From Nocardioides luteus (GTDB lineage: Bacteria; Actinomycetota; Actinomycetes; Propionibacteriales; Nocardioidaceae): DNA of 64,000 bases. Positions 45,289 through 60,100 of the stretch are shown piece by piece. Both the position numbers and the translations under genes were made by a program. The stretch is taken from positions 1,178,001 to 1,242,000 of the forward strand of contig NZ_JADOVJ010000001.1 of assembly GCF_015752315.1 (NCBI RefSeq), written 5' to 3'. The notes below the pieces were generated by a model. The model was not told the origin of the DNA and made no database searches. It saw nothing but the letters and a program-made list of their open reading frames with translations. The number at the start of each line of letters is the position of its first letter. The first letter of the stretch is position 1.

Positions 45289-45322
45289 GTGCGGGTCCAA
45301 GGGCATGCCCTTGGGCCCGCAC
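45289..45322 (+). terminator. Palindromic terminator after the PQQ-dehydrogenase gene
   Basis: 34-bp near-perfect palindrome: GTGCGGGTCCAAGGGC pairs with GCCCTTGGGCCCGCAC with one G-T pair. It starts 12 bp after the stop. Confidence 0.75.
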
Positions 45323-45382
45323 GGCCGTTCCGGACGTACCGAGACCCTTGACGTCGCTCTGAGAGCCGTTCTACGATCGTTC

Positions 45383-45403
45383 TGATATATGAGTTGTGTA
45401 TCA
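45383..45403. promoter_or_regulatory. TGATATAT-N5-TGTATCA operator upstream of purU-dmg
   Basis: An imperfect inverted repeat 24 bp before the purU start. It resembles the perfect TGATATATCA found before glyA. The nearby GntR protein is the likely ligand. Confidence 0.55.
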
Positions 45404-45426
45404 TTACCGGCATCCAGGAGCCCAGC

Positions 45427-48863
<3,437 letters not shown>

Positions 48864-48876
48864 TCCGACGGATCCA

Positions 48877-48911
48877 GATCGGGCGCCGGCCGGGTGGGCC
48901 GGCGCCCGATC
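48877..48911. terminator. Bidirectional hairpin between dmg and the GntR gene
   Basis: A 15-bp perfect stem GATCGGGCGCCGGCC / GGCCGGCGCCCGATC with a GGGTG loop lies 14 bp after the dmg stop and 22 bp from the convergent regulator stop. Confidence 0.8.
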
Positions 48912-48933
48912 GCATGTGGTGGGGAGCCCGCGT

Positions 48934-49611
48934 TCAGAGAACGCGACGGATCTCGGCCGCGAAGCTGTCGACGTGCTCGCGGGTCAGCCGCTCGGCGCGC
49001 TCGGCGTCGCCGTCGGCGATGGCGTCGAGGAGCTGCGCGTGCTCGGCGATGTGGGAGGCCAGGTTCGGCACCTTGTCGACGACCAGGCACCAGATCCGGG
49101 TGGCCAGGTTGTCGTAGCGGACCAGGACGTCCTCGAGATGCTTGTTGCCCGTCGCCCGGTAGATCATCCGGTGCACCGACATGTCGAGCCGCATCAGCGT
49201 GGGCCGGTCGTCGCCCGCCCCGTCGAGCCCTCGAACCCGGTCGGCCATGGCGCGCAGCTCGGCGCGCATGCTGTCGGTCGCGGACGTCGCCGCGCGGTGG
49301 GCGGCGAACGGCTCGAGCTGCTCGCGCAGGTCGGAGATCGCGCCCAGCTCGGTGACGTCGACGGGCGTCGCGAACGTGCCACGGCGCGGGTAGGAGACGA
49401 CCAGGTGGTCGGTCTCCAGGCGCTTGAGGGCCTCGCGCACGGGAGTGCGGCCGAAGCCGAGGGAGTCCGCGAGCCGGCCGTCGTTGATCGGCTCGCCCGG
49501 CCTGATGTCGAGCATGATCAGCCGGTCGCGGATGCGCTCGTAGGCGGCGTACGCCAGGGAGGTCGGCGGCGCTCCGACCGTCGGCCGGACGGGCGCCTGA
49601 ACGTCGGTCAT
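48934..49611 (-). CDS. GntR-family (FCD/VanR-type) regulator
   Basis: 225 residues. The winged HTH (RLADSLGFGRTPVREALKRLE) at about residues 30-75 is followed by an all-helical FCD ligand domain with metal ligands (Asp in RLDMSVHRMIYR, His residues in IAEHAQLLDAIADGD). It is divergent from glyA-sox and convergent with purU-dmg. Similar TGATATATCA-type sites precede both operons, so it probably controls both, most likely as a repressor released by a pathway intermediate such as sarcosine. That role is inferred. Confidence 0.92.
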   Translation of the reverse strand: MTDVQAPVRPTVGAPPTSLAYAAYERIRDRLIMLDIRPGEPINDGRLADSLGFGRTPVREALKRLETDHLVVSYPRRGTFATPVDVTELGAISDLREQLEPFAAHRAATSATDSMRAELRAMADRVRGLDGAGDDRPTLMRLDMSVHRMIYRATGNKHLEDVLVRYDNLATRIWCLVVDKVPNLASHIAEHAQLLDAIADGDAERAERLTREHVDSFAAEIRRVL

Positions 49612-49699
49612 TCGATGTCACCGCTTTCTTTGATCTGAACCGTCTGGTCTGGACCGTTGACAGGTGTCTTCGTCACCAAGCATACTGGTGATCCGGAAC

Positions 49700-49709
49700 T
49701 GATATATCA
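49700..49709. promoter_or_regulatory. TGATATATCA operator in the GntR-glyA gap
   Basis: A perfect 10-bp palindrome in the 127-bp divergent region, 30 bp before the glyA start. Its half-site matches the site upstream of purU. Confidence 0.6.
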
Positions 49710-49738
49710 ATCGTACTTCAAGAGTTTGGGAGCTCACC

Positions 49739-51034
49739 GTGGTTGACGTCCTGACTGCCTCGCTCGCGGACCTCGATCCGGAGGTCCGCGAGCAGATCGA
49801 CGCCGAGCTGAGCCGCCAGCAGAACACGCTGGAGATGATCGCCTCGGAGAACTTCGCCCCCGCCGCCGTGATGGAGGCCCAGGGGTCGGTTCTCACCAAC
49901 AAGTACGCCGAGGGCTACCCCGGCCGTCGCTACTACGGCGGCTGCGAGCACGTCGACGTCATCGAGCAGCTCGCCATCGACCGCCTCAAGGCGCTCTTCT
50001 CCGCGGAGTACGCCAACGTCCAGCCGCACTCGGGCGCCCAGGCCAACGCCGCCGCGATGTTCGCGCTCCTCGAGCCGGGTGACACCATCCTCGGCCTCTC
50101 GCTGGCCCACGGCGGCCACCTCACCCACGGCATGAAGATCAACTTCTCCGGCCGCCTCTACCAGGTCGTCCCGTACGAGGTCAGCCGCGAGGACTTCCTG
50201 ATCGACATGGCCGAGGTCGAGCGCCTCGCCGTCGAGCACCGACCCAAGCTGATCGTCGCGGGCTGGTCCGCCTACCCGCGCCAGCTCGACTTCGCGGAGT
50301 TCCGCCGGATCGCCGATCTGGTCGGCGCCCGGCTCATGGTCGACATGGCCCACTTCGCCGGCCTGGTCGCCACCGGCCTGCACCCGAACCCGGTGCCGTT
50401 CGCCGACGTCGTCACCTCGACGACCCACAAGACCCTCGGCGGCCCGCGCGGCGGCGTCATCCTCACCAACGACCCCGCCATCGCCAAGAAGATCAACTCC
50501 TCGGTCTTCCCGGGCCAGCAGGGCGGGCCGCTCGAGCACGTCATCGCCGGCAAGGCCGTCGCCTTCAAGGTCGCCGCGGAGCCGGAGTTCCGCGAGCGCC
50601 AGGAGCGTACGCTGCGGGGCGCCCGCATCATCGCCGAGCGGCTGCTCGCCGACGACGTCGCAGCCGCCGGTGTCTCGGTGGTCAGCGGCGGCACCGACGT
50701 CCACCTCGTGCTGGTCGACCTGCGCGACTCCCAGCTCAACGGCCAGGACGGCGAGGACCGGCTCCACCGCATCGGCATCACCGTCAACCGCAACGCCGTC
50801 CCGTTCGACCCGCGTCCGCCGATGGTCTCCTCCGGCCTGCGGATCGGCACCCCGGCGCTCGCCACCCGTGGCTTCGGCGACACCGACTTCCATGAGGTGG
50901 CCGACATCATCGCGGCCGCGCTGAAGGACGACTTCACCGAGGAGACGGCCGACGCGCTGCGCGCACGGGTCACGAACCTCGCCGAGAAGCACCCGCTCTA
51001 CCCCCACCTCCTCGAGTCGAACGGAGCCGAGTGA
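49739..51034 (+). CDS. glyA: Serine hydroxymethyltransferase
   Basis: 431 residues. It condenses glycine with 5,10-methylene-H4F to serine. The PLP Lys is in [12 protein letters not shown] near residue 229. [29 protein letters not shown] and the C-terminal [13 protein letters not shown] are typical. A GTG start follows GGGAG. It is the first gene of the sarcosine operon and turns the glycine and methylene carbon from demethylation into serine for the deaminase encoded downstream. A housekeeping copy elsewhere is likely. Confidence 0.96.
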   Translation: MVDVLTASLADLDPEVREQIDAELSRQQNTLEMIASENFAPAAVMEAQGSVLTNKYAEGYPGRRYYGGCEHVDVIEQLAIDRLKALFSAEYANVQPHSGAQANAAAMFALLEPGDTILGLSLAHGGHLTHGMKINFSGRLYQVVPYEVSREDFLIDMAEVERLAVEHRPKLIVAGWSAYPRQLDFAEFRRIADLVGARLMVDMAHFAGLVATGLHPNPVPFADVVTSTTHKTLGGPRGGVILTNDPAIAKKINSSVFPGQQGGPLEHVIAGKAVAFKVAAEPEFRERQERTLRGARIIAERLLADDVAAAGVSVVSGGTDVHLVLVDLRDSQLNGQDGEDRLHRIGITVNRNAVPFDPRPPMVSSGLRIGTPALATRGFGDTDFHEVADIIAAALKDDFTEETADALRARVTNLAEKHPLYPHLLESNGAE

Positions 51035-52251
51035 TGGCAGACCTGCTGCCCGAGCACCCCGACTTCCTCTGGCGCAACCCGGAGCCCAAGTCCTCCTACG
51101 ACGTCGTGATCATCGGCGGCGGCGGCCACGGCCTGGCGACGGCGTACTACCTGGCGAAGAACCACGGCATCACGAACGTGGCCGTCCTCGAGCGCGGCTG
51201 GCTCGCCGGCGGCAACATGGCGCGGAACACGACGATCATCCGGTCCAACTACCTGTGGGACGAGTCCGCCGCGATCTACGAGCACTCCCTCAAGCAGTGG
51301 GAGGTGCTCCCCGACGAGCTCGACTACGACTTCCTCTTCAGCCAGCGCGGCGTGCTCAACCTCGCCCACACGCTCCAGGACGTACGCGACTCGGTGCGGC
51401 GCTGCGAGGCCAACCGACTCAACGGGATCGACGCCGAGTGGCTCGACGCGGACCAGGTGAAGGAGGTCTGCCCGATCATCAACACCAGCGACAACATCCG
51501 CTACCCGGTCCTCGGTGGGACCTACCAGCCCCGCGCGGGCATCGCCAAGCACGACCACGTCGCCTGGGCGTTCGCCCGCAAGGCCGACGAGCTCGGTGTC
51601 GACCTGATCCAGGACTGCGAGGTGACCGGGATCGTCAAGGACGGCAACCGGGTGGTCGGCGTGCAGACCAGCCGCGGCACCATCGCGGCCGGGAAGGTCG
51701 CGCTCTGCGCGGCGGGGCACTCCAGCGTCCTCGCCGAGATGGCCGGCTTCGACCTGCCGATCCAGTCGCACCCGCTCCAGGCGCTCGTCTCCGAGCTCCA
51801 CCAGCCCGTCCACCCGACCGTGGTGATGTCGAACCACGTCCACGTCTACGTCTCCCAGGCCCACAAGGGCGAGCTCGTCATGGGCGCGGGTGTCGATGCG
51901 TACAACGGCTACGGGCAGCGCGGCGGGTTCCACGTGATCGAGGAGCAGATGGCGGCCGCCGTCGAGCTGTTCCCGATCTTCGCCCGCGCGCACCTGCTAC
52001 GGACCTGGGGCGGCATCGTCGACGTCACGCCGGACGCCTCCCCGGTGGTGGGCAAGACACCGATCGACCAGCTCTACGTGAACTGCGGCTGGGGGACCGG
52101 TGGCTTCAAGGGCACCCCCGGTGCGGGCTGGACGATGGCGCACACGATCGCCCACGACGAGCCCCACGAGTACAACGCCCCGTTCGCACTGGAGCGCTTC
52201 AGCACCGGTGCCCTCATCGACGAGCACGGCGCCGCCGCCGTGGCCCACTGA
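51034..52251 (+). CDS. soxB: Sarcosine oxidase beta subunit
   Basis: 405 residues. The DAO-fold subunit carries the sarcosine oxidation site. The nucleotide loop is [22 protein letters not shown]. The conserved stretch [20 protein letters not shown] lies where the heterotetrameric enzyme binds covalent FMN (His region), and [17 protein letters not shown] near the end is typical. The ATG shares a base with the glyA stop (TGATG). It acts with the D, A and G subunits, whose genes follow. Confidence 0.95.
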   Translation: MADLLPEHPDFLWRNPEPKSSYDVVIIGGGGHGLATAYYLAKNHGITNVAVLERGWLAGGNMARNTTIIRSNYLWDESAAIYEHSLKQWEVLPDELDYDFLFSQRGVLNLAHTLQDVRDSVRRCEANRLNGIDAEWLDADQVKEVCPIINTSDNIRYPVLGGTYQPRAGIAKHDHVAWAFARKADELGVDLIQDCEVTGIVKDGNRVVGVQTSRGTIAAGKVALCAAGHSSVLAEMAGFDLPIQSHPLQALVSELHQPVHPTVVMSNHVHVYVSQAHKGELVMGAGVDAYNGYGQRGGFHVIEEQMAAAVELFPIFARAHLLRTWGGIVDVTPDASPVVGKTPIDQLYVNCGWGTGGFKGTPGAGWTMAHTIAHDEPHEYNAPFALERFSTGALIDEHGAAAVAH

Positions 52252-52263
52252 AAGGAGCCGACG

Positions 52264-52554
52264 ATGATCCTCATCAGCTGCCCCAACTGCGGGTCCCGCG
52301 ACGAGACCGAGTTCCACTACGGCGGTCAGGCGCACGTCCCGTACCCGGAGGACCCGAACGCCCTCAGCGACGAGGAGTGGGGTCGCTACCTCTTCTACCG
52401 CGAGAACACCAAGGGCATCTTCGCCGAGCGCTGGGTCCACAGCGCCGGGTGCCGCAAGTGGTTCAACGTCCTCCGCGACACCGTCACCTACCGCATCGCC
52501 GCCGTCTACCGCACCGGCGAACCACGCCCCACCCTGGATGGAGGACAGCAGTGA
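52264..52554 (+). CDS. soxD: Sarcosine oxidase delta subunit
   Basis: A 96-residue zinc-binding small subunit: CPNCG at the N-terminus, then H in FHYGG and H/C in [11 protein letters not shown]. It stabilises the heterotetramer. AAAGGAG is 7 nt before the ATG. Its stop overlaps the soxA start. Confidence 0.95.
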   Translation: MILISCPNCGSRDETEFHYGGQAHVPYPEDPNALSDEEWGRYLFYRENTKGIFAERWVHSAGCRKWFNVLRDTVTYRIAAVYRTGEPRPTLDGGQQ

Positions 52555-55460
52555 GCACGACGTCGCACCGCCTCGCAGACGGCGGCCGCATCGACCGGTC
52601 GACCCGTCTCACCTTCAGCGTCGACGGCCAGGAGTACGCCGGCCACGCCGGTGACACCCTCGCCTCGGCACTGATCGCCAACGGAGTGCTCGAGTGCGGG
52701 CCCTCGCTCTACCGGCAGCGCCCCCGCGGCGTCCTCGCCGCCGGGGTCGAGGAGGCCAACGCCCTGGTCAGGCTGCGTCGCCCGGGTGACGCGGTCGCCG
52801 AGTCGATGCTGCCGGCCACGGCCGTCGAGCTCGTCAACGGGCTCCAGGCCGACTACCTCAGCGGTCTCGGCGAGCTCGACCCCGCCGACGACACCGCGAT
52901 CTACGACAAGAAGTACGTCCACACCGACGTGCTCGTCATCGGCGCCGGCCCGACCGGGCTGGCCGCGGCGCGCACCGCGGCGGCCTCCGGCGCTCGCGTG
53001 ATCCTCGTCGACGACCAGCCCGAGCTCGGCGGCTCTCTCCTCTCGGCCCGCGACCTCGAGATCGACGACGTCGACAGCGACACCTGGCTGCGCGACGTCG
53101 CCGAGGAGCTCGCCGCCGCCCCCGAGGTTACCGTCCTCACCCGGACCAACGCCTTCGGCAGCTACGACGCCAACTACGTGATCGCCCTCGAGAGCCGGCT
53201 GGACCACCTCGACGGCCCGGCCAAGGAGGCGCTCGCCGGACTGTCGCGGCAGCGCCTGTGGCACATCCGCGCCCACCAGGTCATCATCGCGACCGGCGCT
53301 CACGAGCGCCCGCTCGTGTTCGGCAACAACGACCGTCCCGGCGTCATGCTCGCCTCTGCGGTCCGCACCTACCTGAACCGCTACGGCGTCGCGGCCGGCT
53401 CCAACGTCCTGCTCGCGACGACCAACGACAGCGCCTACGAGGTCGCTGCCGACCTGGCTGGTGCCGGAGTCGCCGTGGCGGCCGTCGTCGACGCCCGCGC
53501 CGAGCGGTCCGAGGCCGCGCGCCGGGTCGAGGAGGCCGGCATCGAGGTCGTCCTCGGCTCCGCCGTCCTCGACACCACCGGCGACCCGCGGGTCACCGCC
53601 GCGACGGTCTCGGCCATCGACGCCGACGGCATCGCGGTCGGCGAGCAGCGGGAGATCGCCTGCGACACCGTCGCCGTCGCCGGCGGCTGGAGCCCCGTCG
53701 TCCACCTGCACAGCCAGCGGCAGGGCAAGGTCCGCTGGGACGAGGACCTGGCCGGGTTCGTTCCCGACGGCGAGGTCGCCGACCAGCAGATCGTGGGATC
53801 GGCCCGGGGCAGCTACACGCTCGACGCCTGTCTCGCCGAGGGCCGCCACGCGGCAGCCACCGCGCTGCTCGCCACGGGCTTCATCGGCGCGGCCGAGGCC
53901 CCGGCGGCCGCGCTTCCCACGGCGGCCGGCAGTGGCACCACCCGAGCCCTGTGGCTCGTCGCCGAGGACGGCGTCGCGCTCGACGACCTGGTCGACCACT
54001 TCGTCGACCTCCAGCGCGACCAGACGGTGCACGACGTACTGCGTGCGACCGGCGCCGGCATGCGCAGCGTCGAGCACGTCAAGCGCTACACCTCGATCAG
54101 CACCGCCAACGACCAGGGCAAGACCTCCGGCGTCAACGCCATCGGGGTCATCGCGGCCGCGCTCAACGACGGTCGCAGCCCCGGCGAGATCGGCACGACG
54201 ACGTACCGCGCGCCGTACGCTCCGGTCCCGTTCGTCGCGCTCGCCGGCCGTGAGCGGGGCGACCTGTTCGACCCCGCCCGGCTGACCTCGATCCACCCGT
54301 GGCACGTCGCGCACGGCGCCGAGATGGAGATCGTGGGGCAGTGGCTGCGGCCGTGGTACTACCCGCAGGACGGCGAGTCGCTGGACGAGGCCGTGCTCCG
54401 TGAGTGTGCCGCGGTCCGCGAGTCCGTGGGCATGATGGACGCGACCACGCTGGGCAAGATCGAGGTGTGGGGGAGCGACGCCGGTGAGTTCCTCAACCGG
54501 ATCTACACCAACGCCTTCAAGAAGCTCGCCCCCGGCTCCGCCCGCTACGGCGTCATGTGCACGCCCGACGGGATGATGTTCGACGACGGCGTCACGCTCC
54601 GTATCGACGAGGGCCGCTACTTCATGACGACCACCACCGGCGGCGCCGCCAAGGTCCTCGACTGGCTCGAGGAGTGGCACCAGACCGAGTGGCCGACCCT
54701 GGACGTCAGCTTCACCTCGGTCACCGAGCAGTGGGCCACCGTCGCCGTGGTCGGCCCGAGGTCGCGCGAGGTGATCGCCAAGATCGCGCCGGACCTGGAT
54801 GTCAGCAACGAGGCGTTCCCGTTCATGACGTTCCGCGAGACCACGCTCGCCTCGGGCATCCCGGCGCGGGTGTGCCGGATCTCCTTCTCCGGCGAGCTCG
54901 CCTTCGAGGTCAACGTCGAGACCTGGTTCGGTCCGCAGGTGTGGAAGGAGATCCACGCCGCCGGTCAGGAATGGGCGATCACCCCGTACGGCACCGAGAC
55001 CATGCACGTGCTCCGGGCCGAGAAGGGCTACCCGATCGTCGGCCAGGACACCGACGGCACGGTCACGCCGCAGGACGCCGGCATGGAGTGGATCGTCTCC
55101 AAGGCGAAGGACTTCGTCGGGAAGCGGTCCTACAGCCGGGCCGACACCTCCCGTACCGACCGCAAGCACCTCGTCTCGGTGCTGCCCGTCGACACGTCCT
55201 TCCGACTGCCCGAGGGCACCCAGCTCGTCGAGGCCGGTACGCCGATCACCCCTGCCGACGGACCGGTGCCGATGCTCGGCCACGTGACGTCGAGCTACCA
55301 CAGTGCCGCGCTCGGACGCTCGTTCGCGCTGGCACTCATCAAGGATGGCCGCAACCGCATCGGCCAGACCCTCGTCGCGCCGGTCGGGGGCCGACTGGTC
55401 GACGTCGTCGTCGCTGAAACCGTCCTCTACGACCCGGAAGGAAGCCGCCGCGATGGTTGA
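52551..55460 (+). CDS. soxA: Sarcosine oxidase alpha subunit
   Basis: 969 residues. The N-terminal region contains a 2Fe-2S-ferredoxin-like fold without cluster ligands ([21 protein letters not shown]). It is followed by an NAD-binding domain ([20 protein letters not shown], near residue 130) and, from about residue 590, a GcvT/T-protein-like H4F domain ([36 protein letters not shown]). It binds NAD and accepts the formaldehyde equivalent from the beta subunit to make 5,10-methylene-H4F. The GTG start overlaps the soxD stop (GTGA). Confidence 0.95.
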   Translation: MSTTSHRLADGGRIDRSTRLTFSVDGQEYAGHAGDTLASALIANGVLECGPSLYRQRPRGVLAAGVEEANALVRLRRPGDAVAESMLPATAVELVNGLQADYLSGLGELDPADDTAIYDKKYVHTDVLVIGAGPTGLAAARTAAASGARVILVDDQPELGGSLLSARDLEIDDVDSDTWLRDVAEELAAAPEVTVLTRTNAFGSYDANYVIALESRLDHLDGPAKEALAGLSRQRLWHIRAHQVIIATGAHERPLVFGNNDRPGVMLASAVRTYLNRYGVAAGSNVLLATTNDSAYEVAADLAGAGVAVAAVVDARAERSEAARRVEEAGIEVVLGSAVLDTTGDPRVTAATVSAIDADGIAVGEQREIACDTVAVAGGWSPVVHLHSQRQGKVRWDEDLAGFVPDGEVADQQIVGSARGSYTLDACLAEGRHAAATALLATGFIGAAEAPAAALPTAAGSGTTRALWLVAEDGVALDDLVDHFVDLQRDQTVHDVLRATGAGMRSVEHVKRYTSISTANDQGKTSGVNAIGVIAAALNDGRSPGEIGTTTYRAPYAPVPFVALAGRERGDLFDPARLTSIHPWHVAHGAEMEIVGQWLRPWYYPQDGESLDEAVLRECAAVRESVGMMDATTLGKIEVWGSDAGEFLNRIYTNAFKKLAPGSARYGVMCTPDGMMFDDGVTLRIDEGRYFMTTTTGGAAKVLDWLEEWHQTEWPTLDVSFTSVTEQWATVAVVGPRSREVIAKIAPDLDVSNEAFPFMTFRETTLASGIPARVCRISFSGELAFEVNVETWFGPQVWKEIHAAGQEWAITPYGTETMHVLRAEKGYPIVGQDTDGTVTPQDAGMEWIVSKAKDFVGKRSYSRADTSRTDRKHLVSVLPVDTSFRLPEGTQLVEAGTPITPADGPVPMLGHVTSSYHSAALGRSFALALIKDGRNRIGQTLVAPVGGRLVDVVVAETVLYDPEGSRRDG

Positions 55461-56085
55461 GACCACGATCGAGCCGCTCGACAAGACGATCTCCGGTCTG
55501 CGCGTCAGCCCGGCCCACCACCTCCACGGCGCCTTCGTCGACGCCGGCGTCACCGGAGCCTTCGGGGTGCGGGTGCGCGAGGAGCAGTTCCTCACCATGG
55601 TCGGCCTCCGGGTGCCGGTCGGCTCGCCCGACCGGGCGCGCCTGGCCAAGATCCTCGGTGCCGAGCTCCCCGGCGGATGCGGCGAGGTGGCCACCGGCCA
55701 CGACGTGGTCGTCCTGTGGCTCTCGCCCGACGAGTTCCTGGTCATCTCGCAGAGCGTGGCCGGCTCCACCCTGGTGTCCTACCTGCGCGCGGGCGTCTCC
55801 GAAGGTGGTGCCGCGGTCGTCGACCTGTCGGCCAACCGCACCACCCTCCGGCTCGAGGGCCCGTCCGCGCGGGCCGTCCTGGAGAAGGGCTGCCCGCTCG
55901 ACCTCCACCCGCGGTCCTTCGCGGAGGGCACCGCGGTCGTCACCAACATCGGCCGGGTCCCGGTGATCCTCTGGAAGGTCGAGGCCGACTCGTACCGGAT
56001 CCTGCCGCGGGCCTCGTACGCCGACTTCCTGGGCCGCTGGCTGATCGACGCCATGGCCGAGTTCAAGGTGTTGGGATCCGGCTGA
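55453..56085 (+). CDS. soxG: Sarcosine oxidase gamma subunit
   Basis: 210 residues with a folate-binding T-protein-like fold. Typical are [34 protein letters not shown] and [14 protein letters not shown]. It overlaps the soxA end by 8 bp and its own stop overlaps the sdaA start (TGATG), so all five genes are coupled. Confidence 0.94.
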   Translation: MVETTIEPLDKTISGLRVSPAHHLHGAFVDAGVTGAFGVRVREEQFLTMVGLRVPVGSPDRARLAKILGAELPGGCGEVATGHDVVVLWLSPDEFLVISQSVAGSTLVSYLRAGVSEGGAAVVDLSANRTTLRLEGPSARAVLEKGCPLDLHPRSFAEGTAVVTNIGRVPVILWKVEADSYRILPRASYADFLGRWLIDAMAEFKVLGSG

Positions 56086-57458
56086 TGGCACTCAGCGTCT
56101 TCGACATGTTCTCGGTCGGCATCGGGCCGTCGTCGTCCCACACGGTCGGCCCGATGCGCGCGGCGGTGCAGTTCACCGACGCCCTGAAGGCGGGGTCGCT
56201 GCTCGACGCCGTCACCCGGGTGCAGGTGGAGCTGTTCGGCTCCCTCGGCGCCACCGGCCACGGGCACGGCTCCGACAAGGCGGTCGTCCTCGGTCTGGAG
56301 GGCAACCGTCCCGAGACCGTCGACACCGACAACGCCGACGCCCGGGTCGCCGAGGTCCGCGCCACCCGGCGGCTGAGGCTCGCCGGTGCCCGGGACATCG
56401 AGTTCGACGCCGACGACGTCGTGATGCACCGCACCCGCACCTTGCCCGCACACCCCAACGGGATGACCTTCCGAGGGTTCGGTGACGCCGGGGAGGTGCT
56501 CCAGGAGAGCACCTACTACTCGGTCGGCGGCGGGTTCGTCGTGGACGAGGACGCGGCCGGCGCCGACCGGATCGTCGAGGACGCGACCCCGATCCCGTAC
56601 CCGTTCACCACCGGGGCGGAGCTGCTCGCGGTCTGCGCCGAGTCGGGCAAGCGGATCAGCGACGTCATGCTGGCCAACGAGCTGGCGTGGCGTACGGAGG
56701 AGGAGGTGCGCGGCGAGCTGCTGCACATCTGGTCGGTCATGCAGGAGTGCGTGCACAACGGCTGCACCCGGGTCGAGCCCACCCTGCCCGGTGGGCTGAA
56801 GGTCCCGCGGCGCGCCCCCGGCCTGTACGCCCACCTGCACGCCTCCACCGACGAGACCGATCCGCTCCGGGCGATGGACTGGGTCAACCTCTTCGCCCTG
56901 GCCGTCAACGAGGAGAACGCCTCGGGCGGCCGGATCGTGACCGCCCCGACCAACGGCGCCGCGGGCATCGTCCCGGCGGTTCTGCACTACTACGAGAAGT
57001 TCGTGCCCACCGCCGACGAGGACGGGATCGTGAGGTTCCTGCTCGCCGCCGCGGCGATCGGGATCCTGTTCAAGATCAACGCGTCGATCTCCGGCGCCGA
57101 GGTCGGCTGCCAGGGCGAGGTCGGCTCCGCCTGCGCGATGGCCGCCGGCGCCCTGTGCGAGGTGCTCGGCGGCACCCCGGAGCAGGTGGAGAACGCCGCC
57201 GAGATCGGCATCGAGCACAACCTCGGTCTCACCTGCGACCCGGTCGGCGGGCTCGTACAGATCCCCTGCATCGAGCGCAACGCCATCGCCAGCAACAAGG
57301 CCATCAACGCCGCCCGGATCGCCGCGCGGGGCGACGGCAGCCACCGGGTCTCCCTCGACGCCGCGATCAAGACCATGCGCGAGACCGGGGCCGACATGAA
57401 GATCAAGTACAAGGAGACCTCCCGCGGAGGCCTCGCCGTCAACGTCATCGAGTGCTGA
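56085..57458 (+). CDS. sdaA: L-serine ammonia-lyase (single chain, 4Fe-4S)
   Basis: 457 residues. It deaminates serine to pyruvate. The beta domain starts [21 protein letters not shown]. The alpha domain has cluster Cys residues in [15 protein letters not shown] and in [16 protein letters not shown]. It completes the route from sarcosine through glycine and serine to central metabolism. It is coupled to soxG. Confidence 0.96.
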   Translation: MALSVFDMFSVGIGPSSSHTVGPMRAAVQFTDALKAGSLLDAVTRVQVELFGSLGATGHGHGSDKAVVLGLEGNRPETVDTDNADARVAEVRATRRLRLAGARDIEFDADDVVMHRTRTLPAHPNGMTFRGFGDAGEVLQESTYYSVGGGFVVDEDAAGADRIVEDATPIPYPFTTGAELLAVCAESGKRISDVMLANELAWRTEEEVRGELLHIWSVMQECVHNGCTRVEPTLPGGLKVPRRAPGLYAHLHASTDETDPLRAMDWVNLFALAVNEENASGGRIVTAPTNGAAGIVPAVLHYYEKFVPTADEDGIVRFLLAAAAIGILFKINASISGAEVGCQGEVGSACAMAAGALCEVLGGTPEQVENAAEIGIEHNLGLTCDPVGGLVQIPCIERNAIASNKAINAARIAARGDGSHRVSLDAAIKTMRETGADMKIKYKETSRGGLAVNVIEC

Positions 57459-57483
57459 CGGGCCTCGCGAGAAGGAGAAGCGC

Positions 57484-58368
57484 ATGACGACCGCAGCAAA
57501 GATCGACGGCAAGCGCGTCGCTGCCGAGCTGAAGGCCGGGCTCGCCGAGCGGGTGAAGGCCCTGCACGAGGCCGGGATCGAGCCGGGTCTCGGCACCATC
57601 CTCGTCGGGGACGACCCCGGCTCCCGCTCCTACGTCGCGGGCAAGCATCGCGACTGCGCCGAGGTGGGCATCGCCTCGCTCCGGATCGAGCTGCCCGCCA
57701 GCGCGTCGCAGGCCGAGATCGAGGCCGCGGTGCGGCAGCTCAACGACGACCCGAGCTGCACCGGCTTCATCGTCCAGCTGCCGCTGCCTCCGCACGTCGA
57801 CACCCACCGGGTCCTGGAGCTCATCGACCCGGACAAGGACGCCGACGGGCTCCACCCCACCAACCTCGGCAAGCTGGTGCTCGGCACTCCTGCTCCGCTG
57901 CCGTGCACGCCGCGCGGGATCATCGAGCTGCTGCGGCAGCACGACGTGCCGATCACCGGCCAGCGCTTCTGCGTCATCGGCTGCGGTCTGACCGTCGGCA
58001 GGCCCCTCGGGCTCATGCTCACCCGCCCCACCGAGCACGCCACCGTCACCCTGTGCAACATCGAGACCCGCGACGTCGCCGCCCATGCTCGCGCCTCGGA
58101 CGTCATCGTCGCGGCGGCGGGCGTGGCTCACCTGGTCAAGCCCGACTGGGTCAGCCCCGGCGCCACGGTCCTGTCCGTCGGGATCACCCGCACCATCGAG
58201 GGCATCCTCGGCGACGTCGACCCGAACGTCGACGTCGTCGCCGGCAAGATGACCGGCGCCACCGGCGGAGTCGGGCCCATGACCCGCGCCATGCTGTTGA
58301 CCAACATCGTCGAGATCGCCGAGCAGCAGCTGGCTGCCAGGGAGGCGACCGTCGGGGCGCTGACATGA
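57484..58368 (+). CDS. folD: Methylene-H4F dehydrogenase/cyclohydrolase
   Basis: 294 residues. It oxidises 5,10-methylene-H4F to 10-formyl-H4F, the substrate of PurU. The catalytic Lys is in [12 protein letters not shown], and [23 protein letters not shown] and [14 protein letters not shown] are typical (Gly-Cys-Gly-Leu in place of the common GRSxxVGxP). AAGGAGAAG precedes the ATG. It lies 25 bp after sdaA and overlaps folP by four bases. Confidence 0.95.
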   Translation: MTTAAKIDGKRVAAELKAGLAERVKALHEAGIEPGLGTILVGDDPGSRSYVAGKHRDCAEVGIASLRIELPASASQAEIEAAVRQLNDDPSCTGFIVQLPLPPHVDTHRVLELIDPDKDADGLHPTNLGKLVLGTPAPLPCTPRGIIELLRQHDVPITGQRFCVIGCGLTVGRPLGLMLTRPTEHATVTLCNIETRDVAAHARASDVIVAAAGVAHLVKPDWVSPGATVLSVGITRTIEGILGDVDPNVDVVAGKMTGATGGVGPMTRAMLLTNIVEIAEQQLAAREATVGALT

Positions 58369-59249
58369 TCGCCACCCAGCTGCCCACCGGCGCCGCTCGA
58401 CGTTGTCAGGTGATGGGCATCATCAATGTCACCCCCGACTCCTTCTCCGACGGCGGCCGGTTCCTCGACGTCGACGCGGCCGTACGCCGGGGCCTCGAGC
58501 TCATCCGTGACGGCGCCGACATCCTCGACGTCGGTGGTGAGTCCACCCGGCCGGGCGCCCAGCGGGTCAGCGAGGCCGATGAGCTCGCCCGGGTGATCCC
58601 GGTGATCGAGGGCCTGGCCCGGAGCGGGTTCCCGGTCTCGGTCGACACCATGCGCGCCTCGGTCGCCCGGCAGGCGGTCGCGGCCGGGGCGGTCATCGTC
58701 AACGACGTCTCCGGCGGGCTCGCCGACCCCGAGATGCTGCCCTTCCTCGCGGAGGCGGACGTCACCTGCGTACTCATGCACTGGCGGGCGCACTCCACCC
58801 GGATGGACGACTACTGCTTCTACGACTCGGTCGTCGACGATGTCTGCTCCGAGCTCCGCGGCCGGGTCGAGTCGGCGCTCGCCGCCGGCGTACGCGCCGA
58901 GCGGATCGTCCTCGACCCGGGTCTGGGGTTCGCGAAGAACGCCGCCCAGTCCTGGGAGCTGCTCGCGTCCCTCGGGAGACTGCGAGACCTCGGCTTCCCC
59001 GTCCTCGTCGGGGCCTCCCGCAAGCGGTTCCTCGCCGAGGTCACGACGTACGGACGTCGCGAGCCGGACGTCCCGGCCGACCGTGACGAGGCGTCGGACG
59101 CCGTCGCCACGATCGCGGCCGCCGGAGGGGCCTGGGGCGTACGCGTGCACTCGGTCTCCGGCGCGGCGGCCGCCTCCCGGGTGGCCGCGCGCCTCCGTGG
59201 TGCCACGGTCGACGCCGGTCTGGCCGGGGCGTGGGCGGGCCGGCGGTGA
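58365..59249 (+). CDS. folP: Dihydropteroate synthase family protein
   Basis: 294 residues. The TIM-barrel signatures are [56 protein letters not shown] and the substrate-binding GASRKRFL. It joins p-aminobenzoate to the pterin in folate synthesis. Location inside a sarcosine-catabolic operon, with ATGA overlap to folD, suggests the operon raises folate supply on demand. A methyltransferase-like pterin-binding role is less likely because the active-site loops are intact. Confidence 0.88.
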   Translation: MIATQLPTGAARRCQVMGIINVTPDSFSDGGRFLDVDAAVRRGLELIRDGADILDVGGESTRPGAQRVSEADELARVIPVIEGLARSGFPVSVDTMRASVARQAVAAGAVIVNDVSGGLADPEMLPFLAEADVTCVLMHWRAHSTRMDDYCFYDSVVDDVCSELRGRVESALAAGVRAERIVLDPGLGFAKNAAQSWELLASLGRLRDLGFPVLVGASRKRFLAEVTTYGRREPDVPADRDEASDAVATIAAAGGAWGVRVHSVSGAAAASRVAARLRGATVDAGLAGAWAGRR

Positions 59250-60100
59250 GTCGCCGCTCGGCCGCCGCCGTCGTACGTCGCCTCCTGCTCGACGCGCGCT
59301 ACGAGGTCCTGCCCACCGCCGCGATCGAGGAGGTCGTCACCACCGCTCTCCCCGTCGGCCGGACGGTCACCGTGACCGCCTCCCCGGCCAAGGGTCTGGA
59401 GCGGACCGTGGACCTCTCGATCCGCCTCGCCGGACACGGCTACGACGTCGTGCCCCACCTCGCCGCGCGCATGGTCTCGAGCCGGGCCGAGCTCGCCGAC
59501 ATCACCGGTCGCCTGAAGGCGGCCGGCATCGAGAAGGTCTTCGTGCCCGCCGGTGACGCGGAGCAGCCCGGGCCGTTCCCCGGCGCGCTGGAGCTGCTCG
59601 AGGCCCTCGTCGATCTGGGCGACCCGTTCCGCCATGTCGGCGTCGCCGGCTACCCCGAGGATCACCCGACGATCATCCACGACCGCCTGGTGCAGGCGAT
59701 GTGGGACAAGCGCCACCACGCCACCGAGATCGTCAGCAACCTCACCTTCGACCCCGATGCCCTCACCGACTGGGTACGCCGCGTCCGCGCCCGAGGCGTC
59801 ACGACACCGATCGTCGTGGGGCTGCCCGGCCCGGTCGAGCGTGCCAAGCTCCTCGCGATGGCCACCAAGATCGGGGTGGGGGAGTCGACGAGGTTCCTCG
59901 CCAAGAACAAGGGGATGTTCGCGCGCATCGCCGCGCCCGGCGGCTACTCGCCGGAGCGGTTCCTCAGGCGCGCCGCTCCGGGCTTGGACGGCCCTGAGGC
60001 CGCGGTCTCGGGCCTGCACCTGTTCACGTTCAACCAGGTCGCCGAGACCGAGGCCTGGCGCCGCGACCTGCTGGCACGCCTGGGTGGTGACCACCGATGA
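59246..60100 (+). CDS. Methylenetetrahydrofolate reductase-like protein
   Basis: About 284 residues of the MTHFR TIM-barrel family. Visible are VTVTASPAKGLERTVDLSIRL at the first strands, VFVPAGDAEQPGPFPGALELLE, VGVAGYPEDHP and VVGLPGPVERAKLLAMATKIGVG near the C-terminus. GTG 59246 overlaps the folP stop (GTGA); GTG 59231 in frame would overlap more. It would interconvert methylene- and methyl-H4F. In an operon that oxidises methylene-H4F, it may serve to oxidise methyl-H4F or to supply methionine synthesis. It is shorter and more divergent than canonical MetF. Confidence 0.8.
   Translation: MSRRSAAAVVRRLLLDARYEVLPTAAIEEVVTTALPVGRTVTVTASPAKGLERTVDLSIRLAGHGYDVVPHLAARMVSSRAELADITGRLKAAGIEKVFVPAGDAEQPGPFPGALELLEALVDLGDPFRHVGVAGYPEDHPTIIHDRLVQAMWDKRHHATEIVSNLTFDPDALTDWVRRVRARGVTTPIVVGLPGPVERAKLLAMATKIGVGESTRFLAKNKGMFARIAAPGGYSPERFLRRAAPGLDGPEAAVSGLHLFTFNQVAETEAWRRDLLARLGGDHR

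Noticed and set aside
41960..45322. 1120-codon open frame on the minus strand opposite the PQQ-dehydrogenase gene
   Set aside because: It is an antisense shadow caused by GC-rich third positions. The translation is Arg/Gly/Val-rich with no domain, while the plus strand has a clear signal peptide and conserved modules.
49612..49738. Glycine riboswitch before glyA-sox or before purU
   Set aside because: Neither leader is long enough for a tandem aptamer, and no paired helices of that kind were seen. Operator palindromes explain the conserved features better.
52506..55769. 1087-codon minus-strand open frame opposite soxA
   Set aside because: Compositional shadow of soxA. It has no ribosome site and no recognisable motif.
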